From Deltaproteobacteria bacterium (GTDB lineage: Bacteria > Myxococcota_A > UBA9160): 11,640 bases of DNA. Where the stretch lies: the NCBI GenBank assembly GCA_003520425.1, contig DOUU01000016.1, positions 1 through 11,640 on the forward strand. The letters are read 5' to 3'. A program made the position numbers and the translations under genes. Below, in pieces: positions 1 through 5,839 of the stretch. How positions within the stretch are numbered: position 1 is the stretch's first letter; each line of letters opens with the position of its first letter. The notes under the pieces are model-generated. The model did not search any database. It was not told the DNA's origin and worked only from the letters and a program-made list of their open reading frames with translations.

Positions 1-1
1 G

Positions 2-232
2 GCGGGCGCGCTCCAGACTTCGGGGGGAGCCATATTCTTCGTGGCCTCGGCCATCGCCGCGGGTTACGCAACGCTCATGGCATCGAACTTCGCCCTCTGG
101 CGACAGCTCGGGGCGTATGTCGCGATCATGATGGCGACCAGCGCTCTCGCGACCCTCACGCTGATCCCAGCGCTGGTCCTGATCTTTGAGCCCCGCTTCA
201 TTCGGCAGGGCCGCGTCGCGGAGCGGGAGTAG
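2..232 (+). CDS. RND/MMPL-family transporter, C-terminal fragment (5' end outside window)
   Basis: Only the last 76 residues are present; the reading frame is open to the window edge and ends in TAG at 230-232. The segment starts with TSGGAIFFVASAIAAGY, followed by a short loop (NFALWRQLGAY), a long hydrophobic stretch rich in Ala/Thr/Leu, and a short basic-acidic tail. A Thr-Ser-Gly-Gly-Ala-Ile start on one membrane helix, then a turn ending in RQLGAY and a last helix ending in TLIPALVLIFEP, is the typical end of MMPL/RND transporters, which use the proton gradient to export lipids or small molecules from the inner membrane. The substrate cannot be read from this fragment. It precedes a lipid-transport operon in the same direction, so a role in envelope lipid handling is possible but inferred. 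The family call is fairly secure; the exact subfamily is not. Confidence 0.72.
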   Translation, partial: AGALQTSGGAIFFVASAIAAGYATLMASNFALWRQLGAYVAIMMATSALATLTLIPALVLIFEPRFIRQGRVAERE

Positions 233-251
233 GGGGCCGCATCGCTCGCGG

Positions 252-265
252 CTCCTTCGAAGGAG
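252..265. repeat. Perfect 14-base palindrome in the intergenic gap
   Basis: CTCCTTCGAAGGAG reads the same on both strands. It lies 19 bases after the stop of the transporter fragment, in the 170-base gap (233-402) before the STAS-permease gene. As RNA it could fold into a 5-bp stem with a UCGA loop, but no run of T follows, so it is not a convincing intrinsic terminator. It could equally be a small operator or chance. I see no clear promoter, RNA gene or coding sequence in the rest of the gap. Confidence 0.4.
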
Positions 266-402
266 GCGCCCTTGGTCCCGACTCGCCCTAGGCCACCCAT
301 GCTTCTCTTGCGGTGTCCGCCTTGGCGCGCGCAACCCGCCTTGCGGTGGCCTGACGCCTCCCCTACCTCCCCTGCGGGCTGCCCGGCGCGGAGGAGTTCG
401 CG

Positions 403-1563
403 GTGACTTCCAGCCCCTCGCAAGCGTCTGTCGGCGCGCCGGCGGAGCCCTCGCTCGTCTTCGAGCCCGGCCCGCAGGGGGCGCTCCGCCTGCGCCTCTT
501 CGGTCGTCTCGACGTCCAGACCACGGGCCGAATCTGGCGCGATGCGATCGCCCGGGTCGACCAAGACGCGCCTCGCCGCCTCGTGCTCGATGCGACACAG
601 ATCGCATACTGCGACGGCGCGGGGCTGGGGCTCCTTCTCGGGCTGCGTGCGCACCAGCGCCAGCATGGGCGGGAGTTTGAGCTCGAGGGCTTGCGCAGTG
701 ACCTGGAGCAGCTCCTCCATCTCTATGATCCGGATGCCCGTCTTGCGGGGACTGCCCGCCGCGGGCAGCCACTCGGGTTCGTGGCCCGGACGGGACAGGC
801 CGCCATCGAGCTCGGCGCGAGCACCCGTCAGCTCGTGGCCTTCGTGGGCGAGCTCACGGCCGCGCTGGTCTGGGCCGTGCGGCACCCGCGGCGGGTGCGG
901 CGCGCGGACCTCTTGCTGGTGGCCGAGCGCGCCGGCGCTGAGGCCCTTCCCCTGGTCTTGCTCGTCGGCTTTCTCATGGGTCTCATCCTGGCTTTCCAGT
1001 CCGCGGTGCAGCTCAAGCGCTTCGCCGCGGAGATCTTCGTCGCGGATGCGGTGGGCATCAGTCTTGCGCGCGAGCTCGGTGCGCTCATGACGGCGATCAT
1101 CTTGGCCGGCCGGACCGGCTCTGCCTTCGCGGCGGAAATCGGTACCATGAAAGTCAACGAAGAGGTCGATGCCCTGACGACGATGGGACTGGCGCCCGTC
1201 TCCTTCCTGGTGGTGACGCGAGTGGTTGCCGCCGTAGCCGTGACCCCGCTCCTCTCGCTCTTCTTCGATCTCGCCGGCGTCGTGGGCGCGCTTGTCGTCA
1301 TGACTTCGCTCGGCTATCCGCCCGTCGCGTTCTGGAACCGGCTGATCTATGCGGTCACCCTGCGCGACATCCTGGGAGGGCTCGTCAAGGCATTCACCTA
1401 TGGGATCCTCGTGGCCGCCGTGGGCTGCCTGCGCGGCCTCCAGACCGGAAAGGGCGCAAGCGCCGTGGGCGCCTCGGCGACCAGCGCCGTGGTGAGCGGC
1501 ATCGTGCTGATCGCATTCGCAAGCGGGGTCTTCTCAGTGGTGTTTTACGTACTGGGTCTTTGA
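403..1563 (+). CDS. mlaE: MlaE-like ABC permease with N-terminal STAS domain
   Basis: This 386-residue inner-membrane permease is the membrane core of an MCE-type lipid transporter. Residues about 17-115 form a STAS domain (strand LRLRLFGRLD, then LVLDATQIAYCDGAGLGLLLGLR in two parts around residues 61-82). Residues about 140-386 are the MlaE permease domain, with the family signature ARELGALMTAIILAGRTGSA near residue 223, followed by AAEIGTMKVNEEVDAL, and several hydrophobic helices up to the C terminus. In E. coli the STAS protein MlaB is a separate subunit; here the equivalent domain is fused to the permease. At the position of the phosphorylated Ser of SpoIIAA-type STAS proteins there is Gly72 (C70-D71-G72-A73-G74). 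GTG at 403 is chosen because GAGGAG lies at 391-396, six bases upstream. The stop at 1561-1563 touches the next gene, so an operon is very likely. Confidence 0.9.
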   Translation: MTSSPSQASVGAPAEPSLVFEPGPQGALRLRLFGRLDVQTTGRIWRDAIARVDQDAPRRLVLDATQIAYCDGAGLGLLLGLRAHQRQHGREFELEGLRSDLEQLLHLYDPDARLAGTARRGQPLGFVARTGQAAIELGASTRQLVAFVGELTAALVWAVRHPRRVRRADLLLVAERAGAEALPLVLLVGFLMGLILAFQSAVQLKRFAAEIFVADAVGISLARELGALMTAIILAGRTGSAFAAEIGTMKVNEEVDALTTMGLAPVSFLVVTRVVAAVAVTPLLSLFFDLAGVVGALVVMTSLGYPPVAFWNRLIYAVTLRDILGGLVKAFTYGILVAAVGCLRGLQTGKGASAVGASATSAVVSGIVLIAFASGVFSVVFYVLGL

Positions 1564-1583
1564 TTCGTGTAGGCTCTGGAGCG

Positions 1584-2366
1584 ATGGCAGAGCAAGAGGC
1601 AATCATTCGTGTCGAGGATCTCACCGTGCGCTACGGGGACCGCTTGATCCTCGATCGGATCAGCTTCGAGGTCTACCGCGGGGAGATCTTCGCCATCCTG
1701 GGCGGCTCGGGTGCCGGCAAGAGCACCCTTCTCAAGCACATGATCGGCCTCTACAAACCGGCGCAGGGTCGTATCCTCGTGTCGGGCGACGATATCGCGA
1801 CCGCCGAGGGCGAGCTGCGCAGACGCGTGCTGCGCCGATTTGGAGTGACCTACCAGAGCGGGGCGCTCTTCGGCTCGATGACGCTGCTCGAGAACGTGTG
1901 CCTTCCGCTCGAGGAGTTTACGGATCTTCCTGCCGAAGCCCGGCAGCTCGTCGCGCGCATGAAGCTCAAGCTCGTCGGGCTCCAAGGCTTCGAATATGCG
2001 CTGCCCGCGGACATCTCCGGCGGGATGAACAAGCGTGCGGCCATCGCCCGGGCCATGGCGCTCGACCCCGAGATCCTGTTCCTGGATGAGCCCTCCGCTG
2101 GACTCGATCCCATCACCTCCGCCAGTCTCGATGCGCTCATCAAGAGCCTTGCCGCCTCGCTCGGAATCACTTTCGTGGTGGTGACCCACGAGCTGCCGAG
2201 CATCTACGCCATCGCCCAGCGCGTTCTCATGCTCGACAGCCGGACCCAGCGCGTCGCCGCCACCGGCCGACCCGAGGAGCTGCGGGATCACAGCGCGGAC
2301 CCCTTGGTTCACGCGTTCTTCCACCGGGAGGCCTGGCCTGAGGGCGTGCAGGAGGCGATGGCATGA
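1584..2366 (+). CDS. mlaF: MlaF-like ABC transporter ATPase
   Basis: This 260-residue cytoplasmic ATPase powers the lipid transporter encoded around it. All ABC motifs are visible: Walker A GGSGAGKST at residues 40-48, signature ISGGM (the Met at the fifth place is usual in Mla-type ATPases), Walker B ILFLDEP directly followed by SAGLDP, and the switch His in VVVTHEL. The C-terminal 30 residues include HAFFHREAWPEG, as in family members. I chose ATG 1584, which gives the usual short N terminus (MAEQEAIIRVEDLTVRYG). A TTG at 1560, overlapping the permease stop as TTGA, would add eight residues and could be used through translational coupling; upstream Shine-Dalgarno support for either is only moderate. 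The stop TGA (2364-2366) overlaps the start of the MCE gene. Confidence 0.92.
   Translation: MAEQEAIIRVEDLTVRYGDRLILDRISFEVYRGEIFAILGGSGAGKSTLLKHMIGLYKPAQGRILVSGDDIATAEGELRRRVLRRFGVTYQSGALFGSMTLLENVCLPLEEFTDLPAEARQLVARMKLKLVGLQGFEYALPADISGGMNKRAAIARAMALDPEILFLDEPSAGLDPITSASLDALIKSLAASLGITFVVVTHELPSIYAIAQRVLMLDSRTQRVAATGRPEELRDHSADPLVHAFFHREAWPEGVQEAMA
2350..2355 (+). promoter_or_regulatory. Ribosome binding site for the MCE gene
   Basis: AGGAGG lies inside the end of the ATPase gene, seven bases before ATG 2363. It supports that start together with the ATGA stop/start overlap. Confidence 0.75.
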
Positions 2367-3313
2367 GTGACGAGCGCCGCTACTACCGACTCGGTCTGTT
2401 CGTGATCTGCGGGTTCTTGCTCGCCGTGGCGACACTGCTCGTCTTCGGATCGGATGTCTTCTCCCGCCCCGGCCCGATGCTCGAGACCTACATCGACGAG
2501 TCCGTACAGGGCCTCGACGTGGGGGCGCCGCTCAAGTACCGGGGCGTGAAGATCGGACGGGTGGAGCAGATCGGCTTCGCCGAGGGTCTGTACACGATGC
2601 GCGGGGACAGCGAGGAGGTGCGGCGGCTCGGCCGCCTCGTCGTGATGCGGATGCGGATCGACCGGGCGTGGGCGGAGCGCAACGGCTCTGGGGACTACGA
2701 GAAGGAGATCAAGCGTTTGGTCGAGCAGGGCCTGCGGGTACGGGTGGCGGCCCAGGGCCTCACCGGGACGTCGTACCTCGAGGCGGACTACCTCGACCCG
2801 CAGAAAAATCCCCCGATGAAGATCGCTTGGAAGCCCGCATACATCTACGTGCCCTCCGCGCAGAGCGCGATCTCACGCCTGGGTCGCGGCGCGGAGGAGG
2901 TTTTCGACCGCATTTCTGCCCTGGATATCGAAAGCGTGGTCTCGCACCTCGACGGTGCGCTGGTGGCGGTGACCAAGGCGGTGGAGGATGCGAAGCTCGG
3001 GGCCTTGAGCCAGCAAGCGACGGGTCTGCTGGCCGAAGCGCGATCCACGAATCGCGACCTCGACAAGCTCGTCCAGAGCGTCGACGTGAAGCCGACGGAG
3101 CAGAAGCTCGGGACGCTGCTCGATCAGCTCGACGCGACGCTCCGCCGCGCCGACCTGCTCCTTGCCAGCGGACAGGGCGACCTGGTCGCGATTCTCGACA
3201 ACCTACGGGCATCGTCGGACGACCTCCGGGAGGTCACGAACAGCGCGCGCACCTATCCCTCGCTCGTCCTCTTCGGCGACGCCCCGCCGAAGAGGGCTCC
3301 TGAACGGCGATGA
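2363..3313 (+). CDS. mlaD: MCE (MlaD-like) membrane-anchored substrate-binding protein
   Basis: This 316-residue protein has a short cytoplasmic N terminus, one membrane helix (about residues 10-29, LGLFVICGFLLAVATLLVFG) and a periplasmic MCE domain (about 38-148). The MCE domain shows ESVQGLDVGAPLKYRGVKIG near residue 46 and GLRVRVAAQGLTGTSYLEA near 123. MCE domains form hexameric rings with a central channel for lipids, docked on the MlaE/MlaF complex. A long, mostly helical tail (about 175-300) with many Leu and Ala could extend the channel into the periplasm, as in other MCE proteins. It ends in YPSLVLFGDAPP, a type of ending I associate with MCE proteins that work with a PqiC-like lipoprotein, the next gene here. 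The start overlaps the ATPase stop (ATGA) and the stop overlaps the lipoprotein start, so translation is probably coupled. Confidence 0.9.
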   Translation: MSDERRYYRLGLFVICGFLLAVATLLVFGSDVFSRPGPMLETYIDESVQGLDVGAPLKYRGVKIGRVEQIGFAEGLYTMRGDSEEVRRLGRLVVMRMRIDRAWAERNGSGDYEKEIKRLVEQGLRVRVAAQGLTGTSYLEADYLDPQKNPPMKIAWKPAYIYVPSAQSAISRLGRGAEEVFDRISALDIESVVSHLDGALVAVTKAVEDAKLGALSQQATGLLAEARSTNRDLDKLVQSVDVKPTEQKLGTLLDQLDATLRRADLLLASGQGDLVAILDNLRASSDDLREVTNSARTYPSLVLFGDAPPKRAPERR

Positions 3314-3936
3314 CCCCGTCCGTAAAGAGGGCGCTCGTCGCCCTTGTGCTCGCTCTTGCATTCGCCGCAGCGGGATGCAGCGTGCTCAGGCGCGAATACC
3401 CCGAGCGCCAGCAGTTCGTGCTCGAGGTCATCCCTCCGCAGTCCGCGGACCCGCCGGCGAGGGGGCGTGTGCTCGGGGTGACGCGCTTCCGCGCCTCCCC
3501 GCTGTTGGCGGGAACGAGCTTCGTCTACCGCACGGGCGAGCAGACCTTCGAGAGCGACTTCTACAACGTCTTCTGGACCGCGCCCTCGGCGATGGTCGCC
3601 AACGAGACGGGAAAGTGGCTGCGGGCGTCCGGCATCTTCAGCGACGTCGTGGATCCGACGAGCCTCACCCCGCGGACGTATGCGCTCGAAGGGGCCATCG
3701 CGGAGCTGTACGGCGACTACCGCAAGCCCGGCCAGCCCGCGGCGGTGATGGGGCTGCGCTTTGCGTTGGTGGACGTTCAAGGCAGAGAGCCGAAGGTGCT
3801 CTTCGCCAAGGATTACAGCGTTTCGCAGCCGCTCGCAGCGGGCACGCCATCCGCGCTCGCCGCGGGGTGGAACGCGGCGCTGGGCGAGATCCTCGCAGCG
3901 CTCGAAGCGGACGTCCGCACAGCGCTGCCGCGCTAG
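3310..3936 (+). CDS. ABC-type transport auxiliary lipoprotein (PqiC/ABC_trans_aux-like)
   Basis: This 208-residue lipoprotein begins with a basic N terminus, a hydrophobic stretch (about residues 8-21) and a lipobox A20-A21-G22-C23, so Cys23 should be lipidated. The mature part starts with YPERQQFVLEV, then VLGVTRFRASPLLAGTSFVY and a FESDFYNVFWTAPSAMV segment. This is the layout of the auxiliary lipoproteins that follow MCE genes, with a Tyr-rich strand, a first domain and a helix that packs on it. Such proteins are thought to sit in the outer membrane and receive the MCE tunnel. There is no soluble MlaC carrier gene in the operon, so this protein probably closes the path to the outer membrane. 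ATG 3310 overlaps the MCE stop (ATGA). Shine-Dalgarno support is weak, as expected for a coupled gene. The family call rests on layout and context more than on one diagnostic motif. Confidence 0.82.
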   Translation: MTPSVKRALVALVLALAFAAAGCSVLRREYPERQQFVLEVIPPQSADPPARGRVLGVTRFRASPLLAGTSFVYRTGEQTFESDFYNVFWTAPSAMVANETGKWLRASGIFSDVVDPTSLTPRTYALEGAIAELYGDYRKPGQPAAVMGLRFALVDVQGREPKVLFAKDYSVSQPLAAGTPSALAAGWNAALGEILAALEADVRTALPR

Positions 3937-4020
3937 CGGGAGGAGCCTGCGATGGGGCAGCATGGCCCCGATTGGACGCGCCCCGGCAGGGGGGCTCGGA
4001 TTCGGCCACTCGCCGCCCGC

Positions 4021-4025
4021 GGAGG
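4021..4025 (+). promoter_or_regulatory. Ribosome binding site that fixes the start of the MBL-fold hydrolase
   Basis: GGAGG sits six bases before ATG 4032. The open frame extends far upstream to 3162, but that part runs through the two preceding genes in another frame. This site and the family's expected N terminus both place the start at 4032. Confidence 0.7.
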
Positions 4026-4031
4026 CATTCG

Positions 4032-5018
4032 ATGTCCTCAACCCTAGGCACCCGGCCCTACACGCGGGGGCTTCACGATCTGGGAAATGGCTGCTTTGCA
4101 TGGCTCTTGCCCGACGGGAGCTGGGGCTTTAGCAATGCGGGCCTCGTGACCGACGGAGGGGAGGCGCTGCTCGTCGACACGCTCTTTGATTTCAAGCTCA
4201 CGGCGGAGATGCTCGCCGCCATGCGCGGTGCGGTACCCCGGGCGCGCATCGGCAGCGTGGTGAACACCCACGCGAACGGAGATCACTGCTACGGCAATCG
4301 CCTCGTGTCGGATGCGGAGATCATCGCGTCGAAGGCATCGGCGGACGAGATGGCCCACGACATCCAGCCTGCACAGTTTGCGTCGCTCCTGCGCTCCGCT
4401 CCTGGCATGGGAGCTGTGGGCCGCTACTTCCTGCACTGCTTCGGAGCCTTCGACTTCTCCGGCATTGAGCCCGCACTCCCCTCCCGGACATTTTCCGGCG
4501 CGCTCACCTTGCGGGTCGGGTCCAAGCGCGTCGAGCTCCTCGAGGTGGGCCCGGCGCATACCGCGGGGGACGTGATCGTCCACGTACCCGACGCTCGGAC
4601 CGTCTTCACGGGCGATATTCTCTTCATTGATGGAACGCCCATCATCTGGGCCGGCCCGGTCGAGCGCTGGATCGACGCCTGCACCCGGATTCTGGCGATG
4701 GACGTCGAGACCGTCGTCCCGGGACACGGTCCGATCACCGACAAGCGCGGTGTCGCCGCAGTGAAGCGCTACCTCGAACATGTGTGCGCCGAGGCCCGCA
4801 AGCGCTTCGACGCGGGCATGAGCGCCCGCGACGCCGCCCGGGACATCGCGCTCGGCGACTTTGCAGGCTGGCTCGACGCAGAGCGGATTGCCGTCAACGT
4901 GCACACGCTCTACCGGCATTGGAACCCTGCGGCACCAAGCGCCGACATGACCACGCTGTTCCGTGAAATGGCCGAGCTCGCGGCCGACCGGCCTTCCGGA
5001 GCTTCCCGCCGCGTCTAG
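4032..5018 (+). CDS. MBL-fold metallo-hydrolase with HxNxDH metal motif
   Basis: This 328-residue cytoplasmic protein has the full metallo-beta-lactamase fold layout. Visible elements are the opening strand and LLVDT (residues 46-50), metal motif T79-H80-A-N82-G-D84-H85, then G-P-A-H176, T-G-D195 and P-G-H232-G. These correspond to the usual zinc ligands, except that the second His of HxHxDH is Asn82. The residues after the motif (CYGN) and the segment PAHTAGDVIVHVP are well kept, so this is a true family member and not a decayed copy. Residues about 250-328 form a helical C-terminal extension. There is no signal peptide. The substrate is unknown; MBL hydrolases of this general type act on thioesters, lactones, cyclic nucleotides or sulfate esters. 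It lies 95 bases after the lipid transport operon and may be read with it. Its TAG overlaps the stop codon of the opposite-strand sirtuin. Confidence 0.86.
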   Translation: MSSTLGTRPYTRGLHDLGNGCFAWLLPDGSWGFSNAGLVTDGGEALLVDTLFDFKLTAEMLAAMRGAVPRARIGSVVNTHANGDHCYGNRLVSDAEIIASKASADEMAHDIQPAQFASLLRSAPGMGAVGRYFLHCFGAFDFSGIEPALPSRTFSGALTLRVGSKRVELLEVGPAHTAGDVIVHVPDARTVFTGDILFIDGTPIIWAGPVERWIDACTRILAMDVETVVPGHGPITDKRGVAAVKRYLEHVCAEARKRFDAGMSARDAARDIALGDFAGWLDAERIAVNVHTLYRHWNPAAPSADMTTLFREMAELAADRPSGASRRV

Positions 5019-5839
5019 GTTCGGGGGCTGCTGGCCCCCCGGACGTGCGGCTCTCCCGCCGGAGTCCCTGGGTTGCTCGCGGGACCCACGAGATCGGGAA
5101 GGATGGCGCTGATGGAGCCGCGGAGCACGGCGTCGGCGAGATCGTCCATCTGCGTCGGCTCGGCATTCACGATGACGATGCGAGCACCGGCCCGCTTTGC
5201 CGCCGGCACCACCCCGGCAGCGGGGTAGACCGCGAGGGTCGATCCCACGGCCAGAAGAAGATCGGCGCGAAGCGCCGCCTCCTCCGCGCGCCGCAGATCC
5301 TCGGGCACGAGGTTCTGGCCGAAGGAGATCGTCGCGGACTTGAGAATGCCTCCGCAGCTGCGGCACGGCGGATCCTCTTCGCCCGCCCGCACGCGCGCGA
5401 GCGCCCGCTCCATGGGTGCCCGCTCTCCGCACTCCATGCAGACCACTTCGTGCATCGTTCCGTGGATCTCGATCACACGTTCGGGCGCGCTTCCCGCGCG
5501 CTGATGCAAGCCGTCGACGTTCTGGGTGATCAAGGTATCGAGCTTTCCACGCCGCTCGAGCGCGACGATCGCGTAGTGGCCGGGATTCGGCTCGAGCGCG
5601 CCTCCCAGGGTCTCAAGCCGGGAGCGCCAGGCGCGCTTTCGCAGCTCGGGATCGGCCAAATAGTGCTCGAGCGTGGCCATCTTCTCCGCCGCCGGATTCT
5701 TGGTCCAAAGTCCCTTGGGGCCGCGGAAATCCGGGATCCCGGAGTCGGTGGAGATGCCTGCACCCGTCAGCACGACGATGCGCGAAGCCTCTTCGATCCA
5801 TGCGCGTACGGCCGCGACTGCGTCGTCGCTTCTCACCAT
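5015..5839 (-). CDS. cobB: Sir2-family NAD-dependent protein deacylase
   Basis: This 274-residue sirtuin removes acyl groups from lysines using NAD. Motifs in order: GAGIST (26-31) and GIPDFRG (34-40) for NAD binding, TQNVDGLH (105-112), catalytic His126 in IHGT, four zinc Cys (134, 137, 159, 162) in CxxC pairs, and GSTLAVYPAAG near residue 195. The Tyr-x-x-Arg motif that marks desuccinylases of the SIRT5/E. coli CobB class is not seen after the first NAD loop; this region instead reads KNPAAEKMATLEHYLADPE. An acetyl-lysine or other non-acidic substrate is therefore more likely, which is inference. ATG 5839 overlaps the stop of the upstream gene by seven bases (ATGGTGA), with AAGGAG eight bases before it, so it is the last gene of the - strand operon. 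The tail after about residue 250 is Pro/Gly/Ser-rich and probably disordered. Confidence 0.93.
   Translation of the reverse strand: MVRSDDAVAAVRAWIEEASRIVVLTGAGISTDSGIPDFRGPKGLWTKNPAAEKMATLEHYLADPELRKRAWRSRLETLGGALEPNPGHYAIVALERRGKLDTLITQNVDGLHQRAGSAPERVIEIHGTMHEVVCMECGERAPMERALARVRAGEEDPPCRSCGGILKSATISFGQNLVPEDLRRAEEAALRADLLLAVGSTLAVYPAAGVVPAAKRAGARIVIVNAEPTQMDDLADAVLRGSISAILPDLVGPASNPGTPAGEPHVRGASSPRT

Noticed and set aside
3954..3995. Two short G/C hairpins after the lipid transport operon as an intrinsic terminator
   Set aside because: Each stem is only about five pairs and no T run follows; in this base composition such hairpins are expected often.
3162..4031. Upstream in-frame extension of the hydrolase
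   Set aside because: It passes out of frame through the MCE and lipoprotein genes. The family N terminus and the GGAGG at 4021 place the start at 4032.
4044..5432. A 462-codon open frame on the - strand across the hydrolase and the sirtuin
   Set aside because: It runs antisense to the hydrolase and out of frame in the sirtuin; the composition is Arg/Gly/Ala-rich with no recognisable motif.
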